64,000 nucleotides of DNA from Legionella sp. (lineage in GTDB: Bacteria > Pseudomonadota > Gammaproteobacteria > Legionellales > Legionellaceae), in assembly GCA_002786165.1 (NCBI GenBank), contig PEQK01000003.1, positions 1 to 64,000 of the forward strand, read 5' to 3'. The notes under the pieces are model-generated. The model searched no databases and was not told the origin of the DNA. It saw nothing but the letters and a program-made list of their open reading frames with translations. A program made the position numbers and the translations under genes. This document shows positions 18,404 to 28,129 of this stretch, piece by piece. Position 1 is the first letter of the stretch, and each line of letters begins with the position of its first letter.

Positions 18404-18485
18404 GTCATAATACCTGTGCAAAGGGGTCACTTTGATTTTTACAGACACTTTACCCTTATCTATATGTCTTTCCCAATTTTCTTAG
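18397..18485 (+). repeat. left arm of a long imperfect inverted repeat
   Basis: From GGGGTAAGTCATAATACC to TTTCCCAATTTTCTTA this arm matches, in reverse complement, the segment 20627-20718, by eye at roughly 80 per cent or better over about 90 bases. The stop codon of the Ulp1-like gene lies inside it (the TAA of GGGGTAAG). The two arms bound about 2.3 kb with a J-domain gene and decayed toxin-antitoxin genes, as expected for ends of a mobile unit, though no transposase gene remains between them. Confidence 0.7.
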
Positions 18486-18555
18486 GCCTGGGCTCCGGAA
18501 CTCGCGCTCTGACGCAAAAATTTAGATATTTAATAAAAAATGTCTATATGAATCT

Positions 18556-19503
18556 TCACATAGAAAGATTTAAAATTTCATCAACAAAATACTCATCTTT
18601 GGGATGAAAGCAGAGATGGCTATAACTTTTGCCGTGTTCCAGAAGTCCGTCCATAGAGGAGGAAATCATATTCTTATGAGATTCTAAAGCATTCTCAAAA
18701 GAATCTAAGTAATACAAAGTTCGTGTCTTAGGTGGTTTAAATAACCCAAAGCATATGCCTTCTTGGAAAACGGGCCTGTTATCATGATTGAAATAGCGAG
18801 TTACTTTAAGAACGGCGAAGCAAATGAAGCGACAAATTGCTAAACCTAAAATGGTTAACTCCCGTAATATAGGTGTTCCTAATAACAATCCACGATGAGT
18901 TCCGGGTTCTCTAGTAGTTTTAGCTCTCTGAATTGCAATCTGTGCATCCAATAAAAATTGATATACCTGAACTCCAGGAATAATATCAAATTCTTGTGCA
19001 ATAGTCTGAGAGGTAAGACTTGTATTCTGAGGCTCTGCTGCTGTCAGCTCTTGTTTGAGAGCAGTAATGACTGACGCAATTTTTAGATAGCGACAATCTG
19101 TGGATGATTTACTCAGAGTTTGATCTAATTTTTGATTAATTGTTGTCAACATATTTTTAAATGATTGTTTATCAATATGGGCGCCAATGGGAAAATTTTT
19201 AAAAAATTCTTCAAAATAAAATCCCCTATAATTTTCTTCTTGAACACTAGCACCAGAATCATAAAGAGCTCTCTTTTCTGGATCAGTTAGAGTCGAATAA
19301 GCGTGACTTAGGATTTTAAAGCGCTCGCCTCCAGCGAGTACAGCTTGGTTAATAGTCTCTTCTGTAACTTGTAAATTTTCTCTGCGCAAGTTCCGAGGAA
19401 TCATATCTGGATGGCATTGCAGCGCCAATTTTTTATAAGTTCTTGTAATCTCATCTACTGAAGCGGTCTTGGAGACGTTTAAAATTTCATAATAATCTTG
19501 CAT
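18556..19503 (-). CDS. J-domain protein with C-terminal membrane segment, candidate effector
   Basis: Residues 1-85 are a DnaJ J domain (YYEILNVSKTASVDEITRTY) with the HPD motif at 31-33 and the closing helix AYSTLTDPEKRALYDSG. None of the Gly/Phe, zinc-finger or substrate domains of DnaJ/CbpA follow. Instead there is an unrecognised helical part and a hydrophobic stretch at about 200-235 (RELTILGLAICRFICFAVLK). The J domain should stimulate an Hsp70, either its own or a host's. Its place inside inverted repeats suggests recent acquisition. An effector role is inference. Confidence 0.75.
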   Translation of the reverse strand: MQDYYEILNVSKTASVDEITRTYKKLALQCHPDMIPRNLRRENLQVTEETINQAVLAGGERFKILSHAYSTLTDPEKRALYDSGASVQEENYRGFYFEEFFKNFPIGAHIDKQSFKNMLTTINQKLDQTLSKSSTDCRYLKIASVITALKQELTAAEPQNTSLTSQTIAQEFDIIPGVQVYQFLLDAQIAIQRAKTTREPGTHRGLLLGTPILRELTILGLAICRFICFAVLKVTRYFNHDNRPVFQEGICFGLFKPPKTRTLYYLDSFENALESHKNMISSSMDGLLEHGKSYSHLCFHPKDEYFVDEILNLSM

Positions 19504-19618
19504 AAAATTAACCGTATTAAAAATGCTGCATTTTAACCAAATTAAATCTATTTGTCTATATTTTTCCCTATTTTGGCTATAAGAAAATCCTATAATCTAG
19601 CCCAAAAATATTCGCAAT

Positions 19619-19919
19619 TCATTTCGCGAGCTCTTTACCAATAGCACGTTTACCATTTTCCATAGCAGAAAGATTGGTTTGACTAATATTCAATTTTTTA
19701 GCAAATTCAATCTGGCTTAATCGCTCTCGATATCTTAAGCCTTTTAATAATATGCCTGGTTCACCAGATTTTTGAGTCAAATCGCTAAATAGATCACCAA
19801 TCGAGACATACTGATACTTTATAACGTTCCATCGCTTCAATAGGGACTATATAAAGTCCTCCATGCCAAGATATTTGGGCAACATCATCAGTATGGTGCT
19901 TTTCCATGAGTGCCGACAT
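19619..19919 (-). pseudogene. frameshifted XRE antitoxin remnant
   Basis: One frame from ATG 19919 reads MSALMEKHHTDDVAQISWHG, then GLYIVPIEAMERYKV. A frameshift near 19815-19835 is needed to continue with SGEPGILLKGLRYRERLSQI, EFAKKLNISQTNLSAMENGK and RAIGKELAK, a Cro/C1 helix-turn-helix of antitoxin type. The protein then stops shortly after the fourth helix, so the C terminus is missing too. It follows the remains of a RelE-like toxin on the same strand. Confidence 0.65.
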
Positions 19920-20060
19920 AATATATCTCCGTAACTTTCAATTTTTTATCAATAACCTCTCAACAGCATACATAAGTTGGACGCCCTTTGCTGAGATGAC
20001 AATGGCGTTTATCTCCATCTCGTCCCTGACAGATATTTTTTTGGGTGTTACCGAAATGTT
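19888..20060 (-). pseudogene. RelE-like toxin C-terminal remnant with a nonsense codon
   Basis: Reading the minus strand gives ICQGRDGDKRHCHLSKGRPT, then YVCC, a TGA, and EVIDKKLKVTEIYYVGTH followed by GKAPY. This is the C-terminal half of a RelE-superfamily toxin, in which the position of the TGA is normally a tryptophan (one-base change from TGG). The N-terminal half is not recognisable. Its end overlaps the start of the antitoxin remnant, the usual toxin-antitoxin order, so the whole locus is dead. Confidence 0.5.
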
Positions 20061-20305
20061 TCATCATTTTTGAGCTTATCAATAGAAGTCCTTGCTGTCT
20101 CGCTATCAACTCTCGCAACAAAAACATCCATTGTTAAAATAAGGGAATCTGGTTTAGGCTCAGATTTGGAAAAAATATATCGTTTAGAGGTCTGGTCCCG
20201 ATCCTGGTAAAAAGTTATCAAATGTTTGGAGTTATGCTCTCGTTGTGCGCTCCGTGTAAGGGTGACCTCATGAAATGGCACAAAGTACTTCTTTCGTTTT
20301 TTCAT
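20048..20305 (-). CDS. unrecognised 85-residue protein
   Basis: The basic product (MKKRKKYFVPFHEVTLTRSA and so on) has no family I recognise and no membrane segment. GAAGGCG directly before the ATG is an acceptable ribosome binding site. It lies among decayed toxin-antitoxin genes inside the inverted-repeat unit, so it may be a remnant rather than a working gene. Confidence 0.3.
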   Translation of the reverse strand: MKKRKKYFVPFHEVTLTRSAQREHNSKHLITFYQDRDQTSKRYIFSKSEPKPDSLILTMDVFVARVDSETARTSIDKLKNDETFR

Positions 20306-20733
20306 CGCCTTCTTTATACTCAGCCACTACCTTTCGAAGTGTTTGGTTCATTTGCGTAATAAACGTAAGATTGCTACTGCGAACAGACCAACGATGATGG
20401 TATTACGTCAATATGACTTTACTGAAGAAATTGACCAATTGGAAATGTTGTTCCATATGGAGATAATATTAGCACTTAAGGTCGCTTAGCTATCTGATTG
20501 CCGAATTGCTAAAACCCGTAATCCCACATTAAAAACAACACTCACGGTGATCCGAGCTATTGGTGTTGATATGACAGCCAAAGCACAGAGCTCATTAGCA
20601 TTGAGAAAGGCCTAAAAAATATTTCTATAAGAAAATCGGGAAAGTCATATAAATAAAGTGTAAAGTGCCTGTTTTAAAATCTAAGTGACCCATTCGCACA
20701 GGTATCATGACTTACCCCTACCTCATTTATAAA
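20306..20733. other. stretch without an intact gene; possible addiction-module antidote remnant
   Basis: No complete gene is visible. On the plus strand at 20502-20615 the frame reads RIAKTRNPTLKTTLTVIRAI, then GVDMTAKAQS. This resembles the C-terminal helix and tail of small addiction-module antidotes (GNPTxxTxLKVLKALG type). A TAG lies 15 bases upstream in the same frame, so it is not expressible. The rest is low-complexity AT-rich sequence, ending in the right inverted-repeat arm. Confidence 0.3.
20627..20718 (-). repeat. right arm of a long imperfect inverted repeat
   Basis: On the minus strand it starts GGGGTAAGTCATGATACC, continues with GGGTCACTTAGATTTTAAAA and ends CCCGATTTTCTTA, closely matching the arm at 18397-18485. 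It begins 15 bases after the stop of the amino acid permease. Together the arms could be ends of a transposon or a MITE-like pair. Confidence 0.7.
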
Positions 20734-22299
20734 TTAATCGATCAGTACAGTCAGTTCATCCAGTTTTGATACTTGATCGGCATAATTGTCTCGGTCTATT
20801 ATTTTTTGAGACCAATGTAAGAACAGCATACTAAAAGGTAAAATAACCAGTAAATCCAATGGGAATTTGATGATGCCAATACCCGCAAAGGAACCATAAT
20901 AAGAAATCACTAAGAGCGAGACCATATACGTCATGAACCAGTACAGAGAAGAGCCGTGAGCAAATGGATTGATTTTTTTGTATCCGCTATAAAATACCAA
21001 ACCCACCAATAAAGCCACGTTTAATTTCCATAAAATATCAAATCCACACCAGTACAACATCAAATTACACATGTAAAAAGACAAATGAGAGATGAATTTA
21101 CTACAGTTCAGTTTAAAGGGTCGAGTCATATTTGGTTGTAATTTGCGCATGCCTAATAAACATATTGGGCCAACACCGTACGACAAAATACTTGCGGAAG
21201 AAAGAAACGCCACTAATTTTTGCCAACCTGGAAAAGGTAGGAATGATAAAATTCCTACAATAAAATTCACGTATAAAGTGATGTATGGAATCTTATGTCG
21301 ATTCACTTTTAAGAAAATTTTCGGTAAATGATGATGGAGTGCCATACCATAAATAATACGTGAGGTTGCGGCGGTATAAACCAGCGTGGTTCCAAAAGGA
21401 GAAAATGCCGCATCGATCATCAACAACGTTGCAACCCATCCTAAGCCCAAAAGCAGCGTTAACCCGACCAATGGGCCACTATCCCCTGGATAATGTAAGT
21501 TTGCCCACCCATGGGTTAAATATTTTGCGGGTACGGCAGCCACAAAACTTAATTGCAGCATAAAATATAAAACAAAACCCACCAAAACAGCCCCTAAAAT
21601 ACCAATGGGTATATTACGTTGAGGATTTTTAACCTCCCCTGCCAAAACCAAACCATTTTGAAAACCAGTAAAAGCAAATACCACCCCACCCGCCGACAAA
21701 GCAGATAAAATCTCTATCCAACTTTGACCATCATTAACGTGAATTGAGACATTGGATAATGAGGGCGCGTAATGCAGCAAACTGACAATGGCAATAGTGG
21801 GTAAAATAAATTTAATCAAACTCACATATTTATTGAATTCTGCTAAAAATTTAATACCGTAAGTATTTAAGACCACTACAAACAACATGATCCCTACTGC
21901 TGCAACATATCCATACGGAGATAAACTTAAAGTACTTGATTGATCAGCGACAAGGATAGGAAAAAAATGACTTCCATATTGTAATATGGCTTGAATTTCA
22001 ATCGGCGTCATGACCACATAAGAGAGCCATGAGGTCCAAGCATACAAAAAACCAACTTCTTTGCCATGCGTTAAGGTAGGATAATTTGCCATGCCGCCTG
22101 AAATAGGAAACATAGTCCCGAGTTCACATAGGGGTAAAGCAACGAACAACATAAAAACAGCAGCAATCACCCAGGAAATTAAGGCATTACTACCCGCCAT
22201 TTGTGCGCTGATATAAGGACTGAATAACCAACCGGAGCCTATCATGCCACCTGCAGAAGCAACCAATATATTAATGGTAGAAATATCGCGTTTTAGCAT
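20734..22299 (-). CDS. APC-family amino acid permease
   Basis: The 521-residue integral membrane protein has about twelve hydrophobic segments. It opens with ISTINILVASAGGMIGSGWL, the unwound first helix (GxxIGSGxF type) that binds the substrate amino group in APC transporters. FAFTGFQNGLVLAGEVKNPQ, the equivalent of the helix-6 region, and RIIYGMALHHHLPKIFLKVN also fit the family. It should be a proton-coupled amino acid importer or antiporter; the substrate cannot be read from sequence. AAGGATAACCC precedes the ATG. Confidence 0.88.
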   Translation of the reverse strand: MLKRDISTINILVASAGGMIGSGWLFSPYISAQMAGSNALISWVIAAVFMLFVALPLCELGTMFPISGGMANYPTLTHGKEVGFLYAWTSWLSYVVMTPIEIQAILQYGSHFFPILVADQSSTLSLSPYGYVAAVGIMLFVVVLNTYGIKFLAEFNKYVSLIKFILPTIAIVSLLHYAPSLSNVSIHVNDGQSWIEILSALSAGGVVFAFTGFQNGLVLAGEVKNPQRNIPIGILGAVLVGFVLYFMLQLSFVAAVPAKYLTHGWANLHYPGDSGPLVGLTLLLGLGWVATLLMIDAAFSPFGTTLVYTAATSRIIYGMALHHHLPKIFLKVNRHKIPYITLYVNFIVGILSFLPFPGWQKLVAFLSSASILSYGVGPICLLGMRKLQPNMTRPFKLNCSKFISHLSFYMCNLMLYWCGFDILWKLNVALLVGLVFYSGYKKINPFAHGSSLYWFMTYMVSLLVISYYGSFAGIGIIKFPLDLLVILPFSMLFLHWSQKIIDRDNYADQVSKLDELTVLID

Positions 22300-22438
22300 G
22301 GGTTATCCTTAAACCTTAAGTCTTAAAGCCAGTTATCATAGTAACTAGTGGTTATTTAAAAATCAAGAACTCCTGATTTGACAATCAATATCAGCTCACC
22401 TAGAATTTAATTCATGTACTTGCTAAAAAAGAGTTGTC

Positions 22439-22864
22439 ATGCCTAACGAAAAAAAACAATTAGAAGCGATTAAAAATGCTGCTCTTGAAAAGGCCAAACA
22501 ATCCCCCAACACAGGTATGGACGCTTATGTTGTCCCTGGCGTTGAAGATGAGGGGCATACCCTTATACAAGCTTATAAAGAGGCTTTTGGTGGTAAGGCG
22601 GGTTATAAAGAACCTGTGAATCAAGAAGGCCATATTGCTTTTTCTTTTCCCCAAAAAGGAGATGCTGAGCAATTTTTTATGTCGCAAGCTCAAAAAGGTA
22701 TAAAAATGACGATTGCAACCAATACCTGTGAAGTGGTGGGTTATTCGAGTGAGGACGGTCATTTATACCATCCCGATGGAGAAGAATTTCAACAAGGGGA
22801 TGGTTTTAAATCGTCTGAAATCACATTGGATAATTTTGTGTTGCCTTCTGCAGCACGACCATAA
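22439..22864 (+). CDS. unrecognised soluble 141-residue protein
   Basis: The protein has no signal peptide or membrane segment. It is acidic and mixed alpha/beta, with KGDAEQFFMSQAQKGIKMTI suggesting a ferredoxin-like beta-alpha-beta, and DGHLYHPDGEEF near the end. I know no family. It is transcribed alone, divergent from the permease, and converges with the secreted phosphodiesterase with a two-base gap. Confidence 0.6.
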   Translation: MPNEKKQLEAIKNAALEKAKQSPNTGMDAYVVPGVEDEGHTLIQAYKEAFGGKAGYKEPVNQEGHIAFSFPQKGDAEQFFMSQAQKGIKMTIATNTCEVVGYSSEDGHLYHPDGEEFQQGDGFKSSEITLDNFVLPSAARP

Positions 22865-22866
22865 TT

Positions 22867-24114
22867 TTAAGGGTACAGATACCTATTTTCTGGGACTTTT
22901 ATTGTTTCAACGTAATGAGGGTTGCCAGCTGAAAAATACGACTGCATTTTTTCTAAGCTCACATTGTCTAAACAGTCCGTCATTGCAGCCTCAAACGCAC
23001 TGCAATATGTTTTTCGAAAATCATATAATAATTTTATCTTAATATTATCCGCATGTTGCGTAAAATAATACGTTTGATAATTGGTTAAGTTCCAATGTGA
23101 TGTGTTGTCTTGCTGCAATTCATAAGAACGTACTGCAGGTGCATTTCCATGTGAGCTGGATAAAGCGGGATTGATATAAATGCCCATCAAAGCATTTTTG
23201 GACGTGTCTTGAACGATTTTAAGCTCATCTTTATGGGTGTGTCCTGCTAATCCCCCAATCACCGACGTATGATGAGTTTGCAGGAGATCCATAAAAGTAT
23301 ATAAACTTGAATCCATCCAAAAAGTGGTGTTGGACCAAAACCAAGCTCGATACAGATTATAGCCAGGAGGAATATGCATGGCGATCAAAACAGATTCGTG
23401 ATTTCTTTCTGCTGAATCTAATTCTTGTTTGATCCAAGCCAATTGAAGATCTCTTTCTTTTTCTGATTGCGGTGATTGTTTTGAAAACAAGACGGAATTG
23501 AGGGCAATCAATCGTAGCTTTTGATCAAGATAAGCAGAATAATATCCTTTTGTATTTTTGGTTTGAAGTAGACAAGGATAGGTAAAATGTTGCCGTGCAC
23601 AAAATACACCGGAAGATAAAAATCCGCCATTTGGCCATACTTTTTTCATCACATCAACTGGTGATCTTACTGCGTTGTCTGTGAGGCTGGTTTGAAACGG
23701 CCCATAATTTTCTACTAAAGAGTCATTGTTCCCAAAATCATACAAAACAGGCGTATCTGGAAATTCTTGTTTCAAAGTTTCAAATACAATCGTTTCACTG
23801 GCGATAATTGCATCAGTAGATCGTTGCCGATGACCCACCAAATCCCCTAACAGCAAGATAAACTTTGGTTTTGCAATGAGACCGGCCTGAATGTCAGTGC
23901 TCAATGTGTGTATCATTTTTTGATACGTAGCAACATCTAAATCATTCAGCACAGAGGCGGTTCTTGGCGAAAAATCCATTGTATGCGCTGAAGTTGCGTT
24001 TAAGTGAATATCAGAAATCACCAAAAAAGTCTCAATCGTTTTTGATGTGACTGCGTGGCTGATGGCACCATAGAGCAAGGTGAGCAACAGGATGCTTTTA
24101 TGTAAAAAATTCAT
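22867..24114 (-). CDS. secreted acid-sphingomyelinase-like phosphodiesterase
   Basis: The 415-residue product has a signal peptide (FLHKSILLLTLLYGAISHA) and the calcineurin-type metallophosphoesterase motifs in order: FLVISDIHLN, LLGDLVGHR, DFGNNDS, AMHIPPGYN and GGLAGHTHKDE. The IPPG and GHTH forms and the length match acid sphingomyelinase-like phosphodiesterases, which hydrolyse phosphodiesters or nucleotides with a di-zinc centre. It would act in the periplasm or outside the cell, possibly on host lipids. An AGGAGAGCC precedes the ATG. Confidence 0.82.
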   Translation of the reverse strand: MNFLHKSILLLTLLYGAISHAVTSKTIETFLVISDIHLNATSAHTMDFSPRTASVLNDLDVATYQKMIHTLSTDIQAGLIAKPKFILLLGDLVGHRQRSTDAIIASETIVFETLKQEFPDTPVLYDFGNNDSLVENYGPFQTSLTDNAVRSPVDVMKKVWPNGGFLSSGVFCARQHFTYPCLLQTKNTKGYYSAYLDQKLRLIALNSVLFSKQSPQSEKERDLQLAWIKQELDSAERNHESVLIAMHIPPGYNLYRAWFWSNTTFWMDSSLYTFMDLLQTHHTSVIGGLAGHTHKDELKIVQDTSKNALMGIYINPALSSSHGNAPAVRSYELQQDNTSHWNLTNYQTYYFTQHADNIKIKLLYDFRKTYCSAFEAAMTDCLDNVSLEKMQSYFSAGNPHYVETIKVPENRYLYP

Positions 24115-24204
24115 GGCTCTCCTAATGACAGTGTTTCTTTACGAAGTGACGCCTAAGTTTCCACGGCTAGTCGTCAGCAGACCTTACTAGCAGCACTATC
24201 AGAG

Positions 24205-25578
24205 CTACTGCTGGTGAAAACGCCAAATCGTTCCGTCTTTTGTATCTTCTAATTCAATATTATCCGCTAATAATTGTTGTCTGATCTCATCAGCGCGCTT
24301 CCAATCTTGATGACTACGTGCCAAATTTCGCTCTGCTATTAATGTATTGATCTTTTGCGTATCGTTCGTATCTTGGTTGATCTGATGCTGCAAAAACTGA
24401 TGGGCTGGCTCTTGTAAAAGACCTAAAAGTCCACCTAAATACCGTAATGTTTTAGCTAATATCGGCGACTGAGTTTTATTCAGCTCGTGGCTTATGTCAA
24501 ATAACACAGATAAGGCAATGGGTGTATTAAAATCATCTAACATGGCAGTATGAAAACGTTCCATCCATTTAGGATCCATTTCTACGCTGTCTTCCATCGT
24601 CATATTACGTAATGACTGATATAGGCGCATCAATGCTTTAGAGCTATTCAGAATAGTATCAGGAGCGTAGTTTAATTTTGAACGATAATGGCTGCTGAGT
24701 AGGAAATATCTTACAACTTCAGGATGGTATTGTTCTAAAACATCAGCAATGGTATAAAAATTCCCCGTTGATTTAGACATTTTTTCATCATTCACTTGCA
24801 ACATACCCACATGCATCCAATAACGTGCATATCCATGACCCGTTGCAGCTTCAGACTGAGCAATTTCATTGTCGTGGTGTGGAAATTGTAAATCAAGTCC
24901 ACCACCATGAATGTCAAATTCATCTCCCAGTAAATCCATTGCCATGGCAGAGCATTCAATATGCCAACCAGGGCGCCCTTCTCCCCACGGTGAAGCCCAA
25001 GCCGGCTCTTGTGGTTTGGCCTTTTTCCACAGCACAAAATCTAAAGGAGAATGCTTTTCTGGGTCAATATCGATTCGTGATCCCGAGACCAATTTATCCA
25101 AATCTTGTTGCGATAATTTTCCATAGTCTGAAAATTTTGATATTTGATAACACACATCTCCATGTGGCGTAACATAAGCATGTTCTGAGTCAATCAAACG
25201 TTGAATCAAAGCAATAATTTGTGGCATATGCTGAGTCGCGCATGGTTCAAAATCAGGTGTGATGGTATTCAACGCTTTGGCATCCTTGTGCATCAAAGCA
25301 ATTTGTTCTTGAGTAAGTTCTTGAATTGATAGGCCTCTTTCTATGGCACGTATGATGATTTTATCATCAATATCAGTGATATTACGCACAAAAGTCACTG
25401 CATATCCCAACTCACGTAAAAAACGTACTATCACGTCAAAACAAACCATAGAACGTCCATGCCCTAAATGACAACGATCGTATACCGTCATACCACATAC
25501 ATACATGCCAATCTTCCCCTCTTGCAAGGGGATGAAACGTTCTTTTTGTCGAGTAAGGGAGTTATAAATGGTTAACAT
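24205..25578 (-). CDS. cysS: cysteinyl-tRNA synthetase
   Basis: The class I enzyme charges tRNA-Cys. All key motifs are present in 457 residues: HIGH-box HLGH at 37-40, KMSKS at 266-270, and zinc ligands C28, C209, H234 and E238 that select cysteine. The length is standard. Its ATG overlaps the final base of glnS, so the two synthetases are co-transcribed, with truA upstream. Confidence 0.97.
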   Translation of the reverse strand: MLTIYNSLTRQKERFIPLQEGKIGMYVCGMTVYDRCHLGHGRSMVCFDVIVRFLRELGYAVTFVRNITDIDDKIIIRAIERGLSIQELTQEQIALMHKDAKALNTITPDFEPCATQHMPQIIALIQRLIDSEHAYVTPHGDVCYQISKFSDYGKLSQQDLDKLVSGSRIDIDPEKHSPLDFVLWKKAKPQEPAWASPWGEGRPGWHIECSAMAMDLLGDEFDIHGGGLDLQFPHHDNEIAQSEAATGHGYARYWMHVGMLQVNDEKMSKSTGNFYTIADVLEQYHPEVVRYFLLSSHYRSKLNYAPDTILNSSKALMRLYQSLRNMTMEDSVEMDPKWMERFHTAMLDDFNTPIALSVLFDISHELNKTQSPILAKTLRYLGGLLGLLQEPAHQFLQHQINQDTNDTQKINTLIAERNLARSHQDWKRADEIRQQLLADNIELEDTKDGTIWRFHQQ

Positions 25579-27266
25579 TATCCACCTTTGGTTTCAAGTT
25601 TTCCCCAACTGTCTTTTAACTCTACCACACGATGACAGCGATTGATTTGGCCAGTGGCCGTGGCTTCGTTCATGGCGTAGTATCCCAAACGTTCAAATTG
25701 CACGACTTCATGTAACGCCAAATCCGCAACAGCAGGTTCACAAAACCCTTGAATAACATCTAAAGAGTGATGGTTGATGAATTGGAAAAAATCTTCTTCC
25801 CGACCCGGATTAGCATCGTGGAACAACCGATCATACTGATAAATAGTCATCGGATGAGCGTGCGTAGCAGAGACCCAATGAATCACCCCTTTCACCTTTC
25901 TATCTTCAGGATTTTTGCCCAATGTCTCTGGATCTAGTTGTGCGCGTAATTCAATAACATCGCCCTGTTCATTTCGAATCACATCTGTACAACGAATCAC
26001 ATAAGCAAAGCGCAAGCGCACTTCTGTGCCTGGAGATAAGCGAAAAAAGCCTTTTGAAGGCTCTTCCATAAAGTCAGAGCGCTCAATATAAATTTCCTTT
26101 GTGAATGGGATGACACGTGTCGGAGAATCAGGATCTGAAGGTAATAAACGCCCAACCAAAGACATGACTTCGTCGTCAGGATAATTTTCAATTACTACTT
26201 TTAGCGGTTCTTGAACACAAAGCAAGCGCTTGCTATTTTGATTCAGAACAGAGCGGACGCAATCTTCTAAAATAGACATGTCAATCACTGAATCCGATCG
26301 AGAAATACCGATGATGTCACAAAATTGTCGAATTGCTTCTGGCGGATAACCTCGTTGACGCATGCCTTTCAAAGTAGGTAATCTAGGATCATCCCAACCC
26401 GTGACAATATTTTTTTCCACCAATTCTCGTAATTTTCGTTTCGAAGTTACGGTATGCGATAAATTCAAACGAGCAAACTCTGTTTGCACAGGTTTGGCAG
26501 GTACGGGCAAATGTTCAATAAACCAATCATACAAAGGGCGATGGTCTTGAAATTCTAAAGTACACAAAGAATGGGTAATATGTTCCAAAGCATCTGAGAT
26601 CGGATGAGCATAATCATACATTGGGTATATACACCATGCATCGCCCGTACGCTGATGAGTAGCATGACGTATACGATAGAGCACAGGATCTCGCATATTG
26701 ATATTGCCCGATTGCATGTCAATTTTAGCACGTAAAACATGCGTGCCATCTGCAAATTTTCCAGCTTTCATGTCAGCAAAAAGAGCTAAATTATCTGCTT
26801 TAGAGCGATCTCGATAGGGACTATTTTTACCGGGTTGTTGTAAAGTGCCGCGATATTCACGAATGGCTTCCATCGTCAAACTATCGACATAGGCCAAATC
26901 ATTTTCGATTAAAATCACTGCAAAATCATAAAGTTGTTGGTAATAATCTGACGAATACGTCAAACCAGACCATTCAAATCCTAACCAAGTCACGTCATCT
27001 TGAATGGCATGAACAAACTCTTCTTCCTCTTTCAACGGATTGGTATCGTCGAAGCGCAGAAAACAACGACCTGCATACATTTGTGCCAAACCAAAATTCA
27101 GACAAATGGATTTGGCATGTCCAATATGTAAATAACCATTGGGTTCAGGCGGGAAACGGGTCACAATGTCAGTGTGAGTCCCTTTTGCAAGATCTTGGGT
27201 AATCAATTGTTGAATAAAATGTAGCGGTTTCCCCGCCTCATTGTCTGGTTTTATTGTATGGCTCAT
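25578..27266 (-). CDS. glnS: glutaminyl-tRNA synthetase
   Basis: This class I synthetase charges tRNA-Gln directly. It shows [20 protein letters not shown] (HIGH box), RFDDTNP, and VTSKRKL as the KMSKS-type loop, with a C-terminal beta-barrel anticodon-binding region. The frame opens with TTG at 27290, but ATG 27266 ([12 protein letters not shown]) is the likelier start, giving 562 residues. It lies in a truA-glnS-cysS operon. The tRNA-Gln pathway therefore does not need the gatCAB genes found further right. Confidence 0.96.
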   Translation of the reverse strand: MSHTIKPDNEAGKPLHFIQQLITQDLAKGTHTDIVTRFPPEPNGYLHIGHAKSICLNFGLAQMYAGRCFLRFDDTNPLKEEEEFVHAIQDDVTWLGFEWSGLTYSSDYYQQLYDFAVILIENDLAYVDSLTMEAIREYRGTLQQPGKNSPYRDRSKADNLALFADMKAGKFADGTHVLRAKIDMQSGNINMRDPVLYRIRHATHQRTGDAWCIYPMYDYAHPISDALEHITHSLCTLEFQDHRPLYDWFIEHLPVPAKPVQTEFARLNLSHTVTSKRKLRELVEKNIVTGWDDPRLPTLKGMRQRGYPPEAIRQFCDIIGISRSDSVIDMSILEDCVRSVLNQNSKRLLCVQEPLKVVIENYPDDEVMSLVGRLLPSDPDSPTRVIPFTKEIYIERSDFMEEPSKGFFRLSPGTEVRLRFAYVIRCTDVIRNEQGDVIELRAQLDPETLGKNPEDRKVKGVIHWVSATHAHPMTIYQYDRLFHDANPGREEDFFQFINHHSLDVIQGFCEPAVADLALHEVVQFERLGYYAMNEATATGQINRCHRVVELKDSWGKLETKGG

Positions 27267-27286
27267 GACATTCTCACTTATAAAAC

Positions 27287-28078
27287 TCAAGTACTTAAAT
27301 CAAAAAATAAAGATTCAGAAAATTGTTCAATCATTCCAAATTCTTCCGGATACGAGACCGAAACCAGGTATAAGCCATAAGGTGGCGCAGTCTCTGCCCC
27401 AAGCTTTCTGTCTTTAGCCTCTAAAACTTCTTTTACCCATGCCACAGGATGGCGTGCAGCCCCTACTGACATTAAGACGCCCACAATATTTCTCACCATA
27501 TGATGCAAAAATGCATTGGCACAAACGTCTACCACAATAAAATCAAGTTTGCGAACGACTGAGATCTGAAACAACGAACGCATCGGCGTTTTAGATTGAC
27601 ATTCTACTGATCGAAAAGACGTAAAATCATGTTCCCCAACCAATGTTTGAGCTGCTTCGTGCATCAACCTGTGATCCAATTGTCGGTATTGCCATGTCAC
27701 ATTGGACCGTAGCAAGGCTGGGCGAATTGGGGTGTTGTGAATCACGTATCGATAACGTCGGGACAATCCTGAGTATCGAGCATGAAATGTGTCCGGCATT
27801 TCTTTGCCCCATCGGACACATACATCTTTAGGCAGAAAGGAATTGGCGCCGTAAATCCATGCACGTACATTTCTATCTTTGTCCGAATCAAAATGAATCA
27901 CCTGATTGGTGGCATGGACCCCTGTATCGGTTCTGCCAGCACAAATCACTTTAATGTCCTCATCGGCGATTCGACTAAGGGCTGTTTCTACGGTTCCTTG
28001 AACGGTATGCAACCCAGGTTGCGATTGCCAGCCGTGATACTGACTACCGTCATATTCCACAATTAAGGCAATACGCAT
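27287..28078 (-). CDS. truA: tRNA pseudouridine(38-40) synthase
   Basis: The 263-residue protein matches TruA throughout: LIVEYDGSQYHGWQSQPG at the start, catalytic D51 in CAGRTDTGVHA, and FLHHMVRNIVGVLMSVG near residue 190. It isomerises uridines 38-40 of the tRNA anticodon stem. It heads the truA-glnS-cysS operon; a hairpin immediately upstream separates it from the gene before it. Confidence 0.97.
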   Translation of the reverse strand: MRIALIVEYDGSQYHGWQSQPGLHTVQGTVETALSRIADEDIKVICAGRTDTGVHATNQVIHFDSDKDRNVRAWIYGANSFLPKDVCVRWGKEMPDTFHARYSGLSRRYRYVIHNTPIRPALLRSNVTWQYRQLDHRLMHEAAQTLVGEHDFTSFRSVECQSKTPMRSLFQISVVRKLDFIVVDVCANAFLHHMVRNIVGVLMSVGAARHPVAWVKEVLEAKDRKLGAETAPPYGLYLVSVSYPEEFGMIEQFSESLFFDLST

Positions 28079-28091
28079 GCATAAATCTCAA

Positions 28092-28127
28092 AAAATAAGG
28101 GTCAATGTATCTTAAATGCCTTATTTT
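28092..28127 (-). terminator. intrinsic terminator between the glycine-rich protein gene and truA
   Basis: On the minus strand AAAATAAGG and CCTTATTTT form a nine-base stem directly after the stop of the 28130 gene, and the sequence continues with a T-rich TTTTTTGAG. This is a good rho-independent terminator for the upstream gene. It lies only 14 bases before the truA start, so the truA promoter must be within or before it. Confidence 0.6.
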
Positions 28128-28129
28128 GT

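Noticed and set aside
18416-18607. Plus-strand frame of 63 codons after the Ulp1-like gene
   Set aside because: It runs through the inverted-repeat arm and into the antisense of the J-domain gene; no ribosome binding site.
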